From: Melastoma dodecandrum
Taxonomy: Eukaryota; Streptophyta; Magnoliopsida; Myrtales; Melastomataceae
DNA length: 64,000 bases
Assembly: GCA_029817715.1 (NCBI GenBank)
Contig: JARUPY010000474.1
Location: forward strand, 1 to 64,000
Direction: 5' to 3'
Under the pieces are notes generated by a model. That model was not told where the DNA came from. It did not search any database and saw nothing but the letters and a program-made list of their open reading frames with translations. Of this stretch, positions 25,433 through 39,973 are shown in pieces. Position 1 is the first letter of the stretch; every line of letters begins with the position of its first letter. The position numbers and the translations under genes are program-made.

Positions 25433-25749
25433 ATTAAATATTTTCTGCATTTCTATTCTATTTTCTGTCATTAGACCCCAGAATCGGAAGGCTTTGCCTC
25501 CTGTTGGTGGTTTTATGCTATTTTCTCTATTCTATTTTCTGCCATTAGACCCCAGAATCGGAAGGCTTTGCCTCCTGTTGGTGGTTTTCTGCTATTTTCT
25601 CTATTCTATTTTATGCTATTGGACCCCAGAATCGGAAGGCTTTGCCTCTGTTGGTGGTTTTCTGCTATTTTCTGCATTCTGCACTTTTAATTTCAGATCT
25701 AGATTGCCTTCTAGATCTAGTATCTAATTACAGGTGGTATATATATATA

Positions 25750-26621
25750 TTTTATTTGAGTTATTTCATAATTATCCAATTTGGAGTTATGAGAAGAAAA
25801 ATGTGTGTTTGATAAATTTCGAAACTAAAATCGAATCTGAAATCAATACCAACACCGATTTAAGTTACAGAATCTAAAAATAAGAAAATATTATAGGGTA
25901 AATTCTAGGTTCTTTGCCTCTAATTTTTATTGTAATTAAAAAAAATTCACAATAATATACTCAAATATAAAATAATTAACTATACTCGCTTGAATGCCTA
26001 ACTCAATACGTGGATCTACTAAATTGTAAGAAAATAATTGATTCTCTTAGGTCAAGAAAAATCATAAATATCATTATGGTATTAAATAGTTGTGATAATG
26101 ATAAAAAGAACAATAAAATTATAATTATTTTATTTTATTTTTTTTACATACGTACTTCAAAACCATCCCTACCTAGGCCATCTGATGAGAAGACATTCCT
26201 ACTTGTAGTGACAAATATCACGTAGGAGGATCGGAAACGACAAGATCAGTCTTAACGCCTGGGTTCCTTCCTTTGGAACTAACTCCGGTTGCCTTTTTTG
26301 TCATTATTGGTTGAAGTAGCCGTATTCAATTACGCACCGATGTATAGTCGCATTTCTCATACCAAAAAAAACTAAGCCTACATAATTTTTAACAGTTTCA
26401 GCTTCGAGAGAAATCACGTAGTCATGTACAAACCCAACCATAGGATTAAAAAGTAAAAGGACAATCTCCAGCAAAGATCACGGCTGGGAATCCTACCAAC
26501 AACATACCAAGTGCCTGCCCCAAACACAACCCAACCCTCAGCTAGAAAAAGGCCGGACGACAGACTTATATTCTCGATAGTGCCGCCATACATAAACATT
26601 ACCTTACCCTTCCTTTTACCT
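25750..26621. other. AT-rich spacer, includes ALS 3' flank
   Basis: No gene recognised. The stretch nearest 26621 likely includes the 3' UTR of acetolactate synthase. Confidence 0.45.
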
Positions 26622-28724
26622 TTAATACTGTGTTCGCCCGTCTCCTTCTACGATCAGGTCCTTGAATGCTCCCCCACTTGGGATCATTGGCAGCACGTGC
26701 TCCTGGTGCGGCACGATCACGTCCAGCAGGTACGGCCCAGGAGTGTCCAGCATCTTCTGCATGGCGGCCCTCACATCCCCCTTCTTCGTCACCCGTGCCG
26801 CCGGTATGTCGCAGGCTTCTGCAAATTTAAGGAAGTTTGGGAATATCTCCGATTCCTTCTTGGGGTTGCCAAGATACGTGTGAGCCCGGTTAGCCTTGTA
26901 GAACCTGTCCTCCCACTGGACCACCATTCCCAAGTGTTGGTTGTTCAACAGCAGGATCTTGACCGGGAGATCCTCCACCCTGGCCGTTGCTAATTCCTGC
27001 ACGTTCATGATGAAGCTTCCGTCCCCGTCGATGTCGACCACGATCGCGCCCGGGTTCGCGACTGCCGCTCCGATCGCTGCGGGGAGTCCAAAGCCCATTG
27101 CCCCCAGTCCGCCGGAGGTCAGCCATTGTCGAGGCCTCTTATAGTTATAGAACTGAGCTGCCCACATCTGGTGCTGCCCGACGCCCGTGCTTACGATGGC
27201 CTCCCCATTGGTCAATTCATCGAGCAGCTGAATAGCATACTGAGGGAGGATCTCATCGCCAGAGGTCTTGAAACTGAGGGGGTAAGTCTTCCTCTGCTCG
27301 TCAAGCTCCGATTTCCAATCCGAGAAATCCAAATGCAGATCTGATCTTCTCTGTTGTAACAGCTCATTAATCCCTGCTATGGCTGGCTTTACGTCGCCCC
27401 ACAAGGAAATGTGAGGCTGCTTGTTCTTCCCAATCTCAGCAGAGTCAATATCGATGTGGACAATCTTCGCCCGACTAGCAAAAGCCTCAAGCTTTCCAGT
27501 GACACGGTCATCAAACCTCACCCCAAATGCCAGCAAAAGGTCGCTCTTGTCAACTGCATAATTTGCATAAACCGTCCCATGCATGCCGAGCATGTGCAGC
27601 GACAGCTCATCCGAGCAAGGGAAGGATCCAAGACCCATCAGAGTACTAGCAACAGGAATCCCAGTGAGTTCGACAAATTTCCTCAACTCCTCGCTTGAGT
27701 TCAGACACCCACCACCAACATACAACACCGGCCTCTTCGACTCAGATATCAGCCGAACAATCTGTTCCAGGTGAGACTGCTGAGGGGGCCTAGGCAACCT
27801 TGAGATGTACCCAGGCAACTGCATTCGCTGGTTCCAGTTCGGTACGTTGAGCTGCTGCTGAATATCTTTCGGAACATCGATCAGAACAGGGCCCGGCCTC
27901 CCTGATGTAGCTAGGAAGAAGGCCTCCTTAACGATTCTTGGTATATCATCCACATCGAGAACCAGATAGTTGTGCTTAGTAATGGATCGGGTTACCTCCA
28001 CGATCGGAGTTTCCTGGAAAGCGTCCGTGCCAATCATCCTCCGCGGAACCTATTCATAAACAACCGAAAACAACAACCACCAAACGCCTCAACACACAAC
28101 CTTCAGCCCCCTAATAAGTCCTATAACCTCAACAACGAAAAGCCGAAACACAAAGACACCGACCTGTCCAGTGATGGCTACGAGGGGAGTGCTGTCGAGG
28201 AGGGCGTCAGCGAGGCCACTGACAAGGTTCGTAGCACCGGGGCCGGAGGTGGCGATGCAGACGCCAGGAAGGCCAGAGGAGCGGGCGTAACCTTCGGCAG
28301 CAAAAACGCCGCCCTGCTCGTGCCTAGGGAGGACGTTCCTTATAATGTTGGAGCGAGTCAGGGCTTGATGGATCTCCATGGAAGCACCGCCGGGGTAAGC
28401 AAAGACGTCAGTCACGCCCTCGCGCTCGAGTGCCTCAACAAGGATGTCGGCGCCCTTGCGAGGCTCGTCGGGGGAGAAACGGGACACAAAGGGCGGGGAA
28501 ACAGCGGGGGCAATGGAATCGGAGGAGGCGGTGGCGGTGGCGGCGGAAGCCTTAGGGATAGGGTTGTTGGAGGAGGAGGGGAGGGAATTGGAGATGCGGA
28601 GGGGGAAGGGGAGGCGGAGGGGAGTCCATTTGGGGGTAGAGATGGAGTAGGCGAGGCGGAGAGGGATGGCGGAGTGAAGGGATCTTGCAGGGGCGGAGGG
28701 GGTGGATGAGGAGGCCGCCGCCAT
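26622..28724 (-). CDS. ALS: Acetolactate synthase catalytic subunit (acetohydroxyacid synthase)
   Basis: First enzyme of branched-chain amino acid synthesis, using thiamine diphosphate, FAD and Mg2+ in the plastid. It is the target of sulfonylurea and imidazolinone herbicides. Two exons, 28724-28164 and 28049-26622, give 662 residues (Arabidopsis 670). Residues 1 to about 75 are Ser/Ala/Pro-rich, like a transit peptide. The ThDP-activating glutamate is E136 in [19 protein letters not shown]. The cofactor-binding block [12 protein letters not shown] and the motif [11 protein letters not shown] are intact. Positions equivalent to Arabidopsis A122, P197, A205, D376, W574 and S653 all have the ordinary sensitive-type residue. 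The 114-bp intron sits between the codons for Q187 and V188, just before the P197-equivalent. Its donor is GTCGGT and its acceptor ATGAATAG. Unspliced, the frame meets a stop after 24 intron codons. Confidence 0.95.
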
Positions 28725-29952
28725 GGGGTGGTCGGAGGGTGTTTTGCCAAAATGTTAAGTAGAGGAGACGATGAGGAGGCGGCGGCGGCGGCGGCGAACA
28801 AACGTGACCAGGGGATTCATTCACCCTATCATTTTGTTTTATATAAGAAAAAATTATGTTGTTAAGTTTCTTAGATTCATTCATTCACCCTTTGAATCAT
28901 ATTCTCAATTTCCATTCTCTTTGAAAAGTCGAGATTAACACCCCGTTAGTCTCTCTCTCTCTCTCTCTCTTTAGGGTGCAAATAGCTAAGGATGGATTAA
29001 TTTGTATAAACACTCAACGAAATATATTCTTCTATTCCGTGTTAATTTTTTTGGATCGTCAACATGTTTTCTTCATAGATTATGGGATGGGGATGACACG
29101 GGTGCACAAATTCTAAATGATTTCTTGTCCAAATATGCAAAATGCTTAAAAGTTTCTAATTAAAAAAATCCAAATTATCAATTATATTTCGTACTTACTA
29201 ATATTTTTTCGATTTATTTTAAATTTTTAAAAATATCATCATATAACCTGAACTTATGACCTTATCATCTGTTAGCCCTAGTAGTTACGGAATATGATCT
29301 GGCACCCCCATTAACTCCGTTATCATGGGTATTTTAACTCTTTTGCCCCAAATCGGGAAGAAATCCCAAAGGCAGGGGATCTCAATTTTCTTCAACCCTA
29401 AAGACGAGCTCTCTCGTCGAATTTTCCTTTGACTTTGAAGTTAATGCGCAAATAGAGTTGATTAAGGTAGAAGCTAAAATAGAGATCCTTAAGTCTTATG
29501 GTAATAGATATATGCTTTTGTGTTGTGTTTTAAGTTGTTTAATCTTTGTTTTAGCTTTGAGAATGTGTAAATTATTGTAATTTTTGTGTTTTAAGTTGTG
29601 TAATCCTTGTTTTAGCTTTGGGAATGGGTAATCTGTTGTAGGATATCAAGTAATTGTAATGGTTAACTATCTATAAACTTTACATTGTGGAATTGAATGC
29701 AGCCACAATTACTGATTTCAGCCATGTTACTTTCAAACACAAGTACAAATGGTTCAAAACACTAGATTACTTTCAGCCTCATTACTTCTCAATTTACAAA
29801 AAAGTTGGCATGGGATTACTTTCAGCCACATTACTTCCCAACTTATAAAAAGGTTCCAACTAACAGAATTGTTCCCAGACATAGTTAGCAAGCCTAAACC
29901 CAACTAACAGAATAGCTCCTAGACATATTTGACAAATGTTATTCACCGATCT
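28725..29952. other. ALS upstream region and spacer
   Basis: Contains a (CT)n microsatellite at 28950-28971, which is GA-rich on the ALS coding strand, about 225 bp before the ALS ATG. It also has a two-copy tandem repeat with a 61-bp offset (about 29525-29631). No other gene seen. Confidence 0.45.
28950..28971. repeat. (CT)n microsatellite upstream of ALS
   Basis: About 11 CT dinucleotides. GA/CT runs are common in plant core promoters, so a regulatory role is possible but unproven. Confidence 0.9.
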
Positions 29953-31795
29953 TCACCAATTCCTAAATGTTGAGCAAAGATCATTGAAGGTATTACTTCC
30001 TCGATCATCACACGACTCTTGCGTGCAAGGATTTTCCAGGTTGATATGTGTGTAAGGAATTTCCATCAGGTTGGCATGGGATTGGTTTACTTGTCCTCTA
30101 TCCCTCGCCCTTCCTCTTCCTCTTCCTCTTCCTGTTCCTATTCTGTTCCTGTACCCCTTGAAGTCTAAGTAGGTTCGATTAGCAAAGCAGCCTAGCATTC
30201 CACAACAAGATTTGTTAGTGACTATTTGGAAGAAGAGAAATACAATGAACAAGTACTTACATTGATTGGCTGTCCTTTATATTCTTTCTTATTATGACGA
30301 TATTCATGACACTTTCTACACCTCATCTGGACCAATCCTTTCTTCGACAGCTTGTTTTGATTTTTAGGTTCTTCATATGAACCCTTTTTTCTGTTTTTCT
30401 TTGGTCTTCCTAGTCAATTCTTGAATGGAGGAGGTCTAATTGGTTCTCCTTCATTTTCTGGCCACTTGTTCTCACCTTCGAAAGGGGACAATGGATACTT
30501 ATATGCCTTCATGTAGTAGTAGTCTCTCTTAAAAAGCGGACTGACATAAGCATCAATGTCGTACTTCATGAAATTGATACACGAGATCGCATGGCAACAT
30601 GAGATGCTGGTTAAGTTCCATTCTCTGCAGCTGCATGTTGAATCATTCAAGTTGACAACAAATTTTTTTCCTTCATGTGAACCACTTCAAGCTGTTCACC
30701 AATACATGGCCTTGGAACCACCTCCCAAAGTTGACCTTTAACTTTTCAATCTGCGCCCTAATGTCTGAACATATATTACCTTCCTTACCTTGAAACAATC
30801 GACTTTTGTGATACATCTTTACCATCAAGGAACTACGAATCTCTTCAAACATTTCTACAATTGGTTTTGATCTAGCTAGGGTAGTGTAGCTATTGAATGT
30901 CTCGTAGAGATTCAATAGCATCACACTTTACTTGTGTACCAAAGTAAGCATGTATATGAATGGTAGAATCTACTTAAACTAGTGACAATAACCTTATAAA
31001 TCACTATCCTGACGAAATTAAAAATCACTAACCTTACAAAAGTGATCTGGTCCTTGCTTCAGGAAATCGTCCGCAACTGTATTGGATAATAATCTCATGT
31101 TGGTCAATGCACTTTTATATTCTACTTCATTAGTGCTCTTGACTGCAGTCCAAAAGCTTTTTTTCAATGCTTGTCCACGATGTATAGATTTTCAATTTGC
31201 ATGGACATGTCGAGCACAATTTGGGTGTTCTATAAGCAGGGCTAATTCGGACGGAGCATGAATGAGTCCCTTAATAAAATGGAAAACTGTTAAGAAAGCA
31301 ATTTAATAGTAATTAATCGTAAAAACAATTCAAGACAGGTTATTCATACCTTTTATTTGTCACCGATGAAAGTACACCCACGTCCGTCATTGACTTTTAA
31401 GCCATTAAATAACAAGGATAAGAACCACATCCATGAAGTTGTGTTCTCTCATTCAACTATAGCCCAAGCTATAGGAAACATGTGGTTGTTTCCATCCCTA
31501 ACCACCATTGATAACAAGATACCATCATCTTTGGTTTTCAAGAATGTCACATCAAATCCAATTACATTTTTACAGCCACGACGAAATCCCTTTATCAGCT
31601 CATTAAAACCAACGTACATTCTCTTCAAGGTGTTGAACTGACCTAAACTATGTGTGAATTTCATATCTAACTTGAAATTTCCATTTGGACACTTTTTAAT
31701 GAGATAAGCCACATATGATCTAAGCTTCTTGTAGTGTTCCTCTACTGTGCCATTGAGAATCTATTGAGCATGTCAGCGCGATAAAACTGTTGTTT
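29953..31795 (-). mobile_element. MULE (MuDR-like) transposase remnant
   Basis: Minus-strand fragments in transposase order. The segment from 31712 to 31449 has LKRMYVGFNELIKGFRRGC, VIGFDVTFLKTKDDGILLSMVVRDGNNHMFPIAWAIVE, which is the start of the MULE catalytic domain with its first conserved Asp. At 30924-30673 is NLYETFNSYTTLARSKPIVEMFEEIR. At 30650-30414 is a SWIM zinc finger, CSCREWNLTSISCCHAIS. Near 30320-30260 is a zinc-knuckle-like CRKCHEYRHNKKEY with a Cys replaced. Frames are disconnected, with stops, and the middle of the catalytic domain is missing. Terminal inverted repeats were not found. Confidence 0.8.
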
Positions 31796-32897
31796 GTTCA
31801 CCTGTAGTGCATACTTCTCCAGTTGAGGTTCCAGGTGGGTTCATTTCGTCAATATGATGTTTTAGCGAGTAACATTTGTTGTTAAATTACAAGTTAGTTG
31901 GTTTGTTTAATTTATAGGAAAATTGGAATTCTTGAATTTGATTTTATCATAGATTAAGAATGAAGAGGATCGATGTACGCATGCATATTAGTGGGTCAAT
32001 GCTTTTGGGATCATTACCTACAATGTAGGTAGGTTAATTAAGTTTATAGGAGGTGATTGTGACTTAGGCTTCTTCACGTTGGTTGCTTTATCAGGGAAAT
32101 TGATTGCCGCCACGAGCATTATTTGGAATGAAAATACATTCATATACTGAGATGTTCCATTAAGCCACATAGTTAAGATCCATTAACATCCTCATATTAA
32201 GGCCTCAAGTTTCCGTGTGATGGACCGATATGAGATGTTATATCAACAGGTTTACAACTGCGTCTTTACTTAGTTTACATATTTACATAGTTAGGAATCC
32301 CGTCTTTTTAGTAAATTGAGCCTCCAACCGGACAATAAGATGAAATTATCTCATTTTCGCAAACTTGAATAGTAATTCACAAAAAGTTTTTTAAAAACAA
32401 ACAATATTTTCTTATAAACTAGTTGAAACCCAACAAAGGAAAGTGGGATGAAATAAATAATTTGGGGGCTTACATTGGACTAAATGTTTTTTTTTTTATG
32501 AATTCTGGATTCCAACCTCTATGCTTTTTTTTTATATGTGTTTTATTAAGATTGATTGTGTTTATAAATTAACTGCTCAAAGTTTAGAGTAGGGTCCCCT
32601 CCAAACCACGCCTCCCATAATAGTCAACAATTGCGACTTCCTAGACAAAAAAGCATGCCCTTTCTGACCGTAGGGAAATGAGATAAAAAAAGGGTCACAC
32701 GGAAGCCAAACAGACTACTTTCCATCCCAAAATCAATGAAATCGCCAGCACAAAAAAAGTTCTTGAACATAACCCACCCCAAGATTTATAAGCTAAACCC
32801 CTAAAATCCTAAACCTCTTTCCCATGGCGACCTCAATTACCCGCTTGATTAAGTCAGCCGAAAAAAGGAACCACCAATAGCTGGGGCCCACACAAAT
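31796..32897. other. AT-rich spacer, includes BiP 3' flank
   Basis: No gene recognised. The portion next to 32897 probably holds the BiP 3' UTR. Confidence 0.45.
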
Positions 32898-35784
<2,887 letters not shown>

Positions 35785-35946
35785 CTCAAAGGATCACAAG
35801 GAATCCCGCCCAATCAAACCGATCTTCGTGAACCCTCTCCCGCGTACGAGCAGAACTTTCCAGAAGAATGAGATCACGAGTGGCAACTGCCGGCGAATGA
35901 TGGGATAGATTTAGATTGGAGGAGAGGAGGGAGGTGGGGAGGGCCG

Positions 35947-35953
35947 TTATATA
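35947..35953 (-). promoter_or_regulatory. BiP TATA box
   Basis: TATATAA on the minus strand, about 165 bp upstream of the BiP ATG, leaving a leader of roughly 130 bp if transcription starts about 30 bp downstream. Confidence 0.6.
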
Positions 35954-36021
35954 CGAAGGCACACGGAAACGCAGCGAATGGGGAGGGACAAGGGACCGTC
36001 ACGATGTGTCATCTCTGCTTA

Positions 36022-36046
36022 CGTAGACCAATAAATGTACGCCACC
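36022..36046. promoter_or_regulatory. ER-stress-element-like cluster upstream of BiP
   Basis: On the minus strand ATTGGTCTACG (36032-36022) differs by one base from the ERSE-II pattern ATTGG-N-CCACG and resembles the plant UPR element ATTGGTCCACGTCATC. Overlapping on the plus strand, CCAAT-N9-CCACC (36028-36046) differs by one base from ERSE (CCAAT-N9-CCACG). Such elements bind NF-Y with bZIP28/bZIP60-type factors. It lies about 70 bp upstream of the TATA box. Confidence 0.45.
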
Positions 36047-36059
36047 TGTAAGACCGGGC

Positions 36060-37736
36060 CAATGGCGTTGATTTCTCTCCGTGGGGCTGTTTCTGACCGC
36101 TCGATGGAGACCGTGGGCTACGTGGGAGGATCTGAACGGTTGGGTTGAGAAATCGGGAACCCCCCGACGATGTCGTTTGTGGGATTTGGGTCAGAAGTAT
36201 GGGGGGACTGGGCTCCTTATGTGGGTGGGCCAAAATTCAAATCAATTTTTCGGACCCAACCGATTCACATTCAGAAAAATGATTTGAAGTATTTCTAAAC
36301 ATGAAGTTGGCCCACTACGCATGGGTGTTGTCCACGATGTAACCATCATTACCAGAATTACAAGTTTTTAATAACATTAACGGATGTAATATATTTTTAG
36401 GATGTTGTGGACAGAACCACCAGGGCTAGTGTCATCATCTTCTGTCTCTTATCTTGTGGATGCTGAAATGAAAAGGAATGATGATTTTATTCCTCCATCT
36501 CATTTAAAGCTAACAAAAAAAAAAAAATGATTTTATTACATCTCTTATCTTGTTATTCATTCCATCGTTTTATTTCCTCTATCATTCTATTCCATTCCAT
36601 TCCATTCAAAGTCAAACAAACATTCGTCGTGCCAAACCCTAACTCCTCATCAAATTATGCCCCCCTCATCATCTATACACCTATTTATCATACCAAACCC
36701 TATTCTCATGTTTACTATCAACAAACTCATTCCCTCACGAGACACAACATACTATCGCCATATTCAGTGCCCACATCTCGTTAGTTGCTATCTCTTGCAA
36801 TTCTTATACCGTCTTTTATCGACAACTCATCCATATCAACCAGGCGACGTTTGGTCCTAGTGCTGCATGACGCCCTACTCGCCCTACTCGTACCCCTGCA
36901 AATACTTCCTGTCCATTGATGGTAAGAGTTCATCGTGTGCACAGAAGTCCGACTTCCCAAGGGTTTCATTGGAGCTGGCCCATGGCCATTCCTACTCTTT
37001 GAGCTATTTATGTAATAACACGCGAGAGAAGGTTGCTTGGTCCGATTGCCTAGAGCTCTAGGCCCATGCCATCCATCGATTATTATATCAGACATTACAC
37101 ACAAATGCACCAAATAGGATTCCTAGGCATGGTTCAGGAATGCTCTCACGGGCCTCGAGACCCGTCTTTTGACGCGAAAAGTTAGTGTAACATGTATCGA
37201 ATTGTGCGACTGTGTATGCTACGGTCGATGTAATAATGTTTTACAACCAAAGATTATAGAAAGAGCATAAACAACACTTGTATACAAACGAAAAAGAACT
37301 GTTTACATATAAGAACAAACAATTATAAGCATTATGAAGCGAAGGAGGATGTTACGCAACTGATACATGGAACTAGAAAAACGATTGGCGAAAATGACAG
37401 CCTCCTTTACCGAAAACTGCCTTGGAACGGTAGCGGTCAGATGTGTCGGAGGTTTCTGGACGTCAGGGAATTAACAAGAATGAAAAGAGAGAAATTCGAG
37501 AGAAGTAGTTGCGATAATCAACCAGAATTTAGACTTATGAATTGTCGTACCTTATCCTGATTTTTTATATATTTGTGGGAGCCTTCAGATGATCAAGAAT
37601 GTGGGTTTGTAGATCATTGAATTTGCAGCCTGTTTATGCCCAAAACAATTTTCCCCTTTTTATAGAATTATATTAAGATCATGTCCGGGTTGAATTTGTG
37701 GAAACGATTCATCCATTTTTACATGGATTCTATTAA
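36060..37736. other. Spacer between BiP and the LTR array
   Basis: The first 200 bp is GC-richer BiP promoter flank. The remainder has no recognised gene. Short open frames around 36780-37110 on both strands match nothing I know. Confidence 0.45.
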
Positions 37737-37741
37737 GATGG
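37737..37741. repeat. Left target-site duplication of the LTR array
   Basis: GATGG immediately before the first LTR, identical to 52029-52033 after the last LTR. Confidence 0.85.
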
Positions 37742-38766
37742 TGTTGACATGGCAAAAATCTTGGGCTTAATTATAAGAAATCATAAGTCCAAGTCCACTT
37801 TTGTGTGAACCCGCCAGGAAAGTACTAAATCTACAGACTGTCGAGATCAAGTCTACGGGGTCTAAGTCTACGAGGGTCCGTGTCTACGGGGGTCCGAGTC
37901 TACGAGGGTCAGAAAAGATCTTGACTCCAAGATTTTCGGGAAGAAGATTATGGGGCCACGTTCCCATTTGGAAAGATCTTTAGAGGAAAATCTGAGGATT
38001 TGATTTAATATAATTAATTTAAGAAAGAGAAGTGGTTAAGTTGGATAAAGCCACGTATACCAGTCAGGTTGTTACCAAGATTCTAGGGAATTGATTGAGA
38101 GGGCCACGACCTTCAAAATATCCTAAGAACGTGTCAAACGTGTTCAGCACTCAAGCCTTGCAAGATTCAGTATAAAAGGGGAACAGATTCTCCTTAGGAA
38201 AAATCACGATCAATCAGCCAAACACAGATTTGCATTGCTCGTCACCCTTAGACTTTAGTAGATACCTCGGCCTGGGTTATTTTGGTCACTACCTTCAACA
38301 CCAGAGTGAGCAACCGTAGCTTTGGTGATCACCTTCCGCCAGCACTTCCACCGTCCCGGCGAGCAACCGTAACCGGGGCAACAACCCTCCGCCAGCACTT
38401 CCACCGTCCCGGCGAGCAACCGTAACCGGGGCAACAATCATCCGCCAGCACTTCCACCGTCCCGGCGAGCAACCGTAACCGAGGCAACAACCCTCCGCCA
38501 GTACTACTACCGTCACACAAGTCTACAGCGCAACGCACTGTAGCGAGTCTACGACGTCAGCAGCGAGTCTACGACGCCTACGTCAGCCGTATCACCCCTT
38601 TTTCGTTCATTTTTATGGCTGTAAGATTATAAGTTCTTTTTCGAAACTCTGAATTTGTACAGTCGTATCTTTTATCATTGAAATTCATCTTTCTGGTGAC
38701 CACATACATTTTCCTCTGAGTCCAATTGCCAAATATTTCCGACGTGGTCCGTTTTCTACGCGAACA
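37742..38766 (+). repeat. LTR 1 (variant A)
   Basis: 1025 bp. TATAAAA at 38171-38177. Three 53-bp subrepeats between about 38332 and 38510. Lacks the AAAG present in the other LTRs near the CTACAAAGGACTG motif, and has an extra GTCTACG block. Confidence 0.9.
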
Positions 38767-38772
38767 CGTCTT

Positions 38773-38790
38773 TGGCGACCACAGTGGGAG
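38773..38790 (+). promoter_or_regulatory. Primer-binding site of unit 1
   Basis: TGGCGACCACAGTGGGAG starts 6 bp after the LTR end, the usual position for tRNA priming of minus-strand synthesis. The TGG start is complementary to a tRNA CCA tail. The tRNA identity was not established. Confidence 0.6.
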
Positions 38791-38806
38791 CCGAGTTAAT
38801 ACTCAC

Positions 38807-39857
38807 ATGGAAAAGAATACCAGGAGTTGGGTTAATCGCGACCCTCCACCTCCATTTGATGGAGACGGTCAGAATATAGCAGGATACGCAAAGAAGGAGA
38901 CCACGGCTCTAGGAAGCCAAGTGGCTGCAACTCAACACTCTTTCGGGGCACATACTCAACCCACTAGGCTTAAGTTCTATAAAGAAATTAATGATACGAA
39001 AAACTTGATGGACAGGCGTTTCACTAGGCTACAAGACAATATAATTCAGATACTGGAGCAAATCAGTGCCTTAAACCGGCCAAGCGCCGCTGCAAAGCCA
39101 AAAAACTGGGAAAGGACTCGTGACGAGTCTACGAAAATGATCAGTCATGACCATGTCTACGACAACGACGATGTAGATTGTGACGAGTATACTCATAAAG
39201 CCAATAGCCAGGCAGCCTAGCTTTTTCGTCCCGGCACAAGTTTTCGAAAACTTTACTTATGAGGGCTTCAAAATAAATGAGTATGCGAACAATGCTCATT
39301 TATATCGACGAAGAGAGAGTTTTCATACGGAACCTTCCGTCGAGGGTTATATCCCCACTCCCGAACCTCCCGTAACAAATTATTCATTCGTACCAAAAAC
39401 ACCCACGGAGGAGTACGTGCCCATAACAACATCTCCTATTGATGTAGATGTCAGAATAAACCCATCGCTAGAGGTTGATAAAGTTAAGCAATTTGGTCTG
39501 CCAACCCTTAAAGATGTTGGGGTACAAGTGGTAGAACAAGTTATGCCAAATTATGTGCGTGTAATCGACGTCCAACCATTAAAAAATGAAATTACAATTC
39601 ATACTTTTCATACTTTCCAACCAGAGGTTAACTTCGTAGAGAACCTTGAAATTCTCGAGCATGAACTATGGGCACCTGGAGAAACAATAATGGCCAACCC
39701 ATTATTATGGTGCCACTTGCCCTTTGACCCGGGTGGCTTGCAACACGATTTAAGACAACGTCTTGCACAACAAAATAAGTACATAGACATAGTGATCCAA
39801 CCTACACGGGTTTATAGAGTTTGGAAAATACCATGGGATCACGCAATTTGGCATTAG
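38807..39857 (+). pseudogene. Unit 1 copy of the array ORF, frameshifted
   Basis: Same ORF as in units 3 and 5, but missing the bases AG after GCCAAT (near 39207). This shifts the frame to a TAG at 39218-39220. The second half stays open in the other frame to 39857. Confidence 0.85.
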
Positions 39858-39959
39858 GTTTTAAATCCCCAAAGTTCCTTTCGTTTTAAGTTTCTTTATT
39901 CGTAATCCAAACCACTTCACAATGTTGGGTTAGACTCTCAGCTAAGATCGTCTCACCCT

Positions 39960-39969
39960 AAGAGGGGGG
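39960..39969 (+). promoter_or_regulatory. Polypurine tract before LTR 2
   Basis: AAGAGGGGGG followed by CTTA and the LTR start, the expected plus-strand primer. Identical tracts precede LTRs 3 to 7. Confidence 0.75.
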
Positions 39970-39973
39970 CTTA

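Larger units (their letters stand above)
21138..25741. mobile_element. Endogenous caulimovirid (Florendovirus-like) fragments in a 2 x 2.3 kb palindrome
   Basis: Left arm 21138-23421 and right arm 23495-25741 are near-identical inverted copies around a 73-bp loop (23422-23494). From the centre outward, each arm carries the end of a caulimovirid-type RNase H, a second ORF overlapping its 3' end, and about 600 bp of non-coding DNA with a TATATAAATA/AATAAA block and three repeats of roughly 60-73 bp. The RNase H carries the pararetrovirus-like block ARWQAILSVFDFDIEFIKG followed by LPDFLTREF. Movement protein, coat protein, protease and most of the reverse transcriptase are absent. Order and content match what is known of endogenous florendoviruses. 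The genus assignment is inference from gene order, not from a search. All frames are broken or truncated, so these are defective relics. Confidence 0.8.

Noticed and set aside
21138..25741. Inverted repeat as a large Foldback or MULE DNA transposon
   Set aside because: Arms encode caulimovirid-type RNase H and a viral second ORF. No target-site duplication or transposase is present.
36781..37113. 110-codon minus-strand open frame
   Set aside because: No recognisable motif, the opposite strand is also partly open, and there are no splice or promoter signals. Probably chance.
38255..38538. Repeated minus-strand frames of 60-76 codons rich in Gly/Cys/Arg in every LTR
   Set aside because: They are antisense translations of the 53-bp LTR subrepeats and recur only because the LTR recurs. 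No start context or family similarity.
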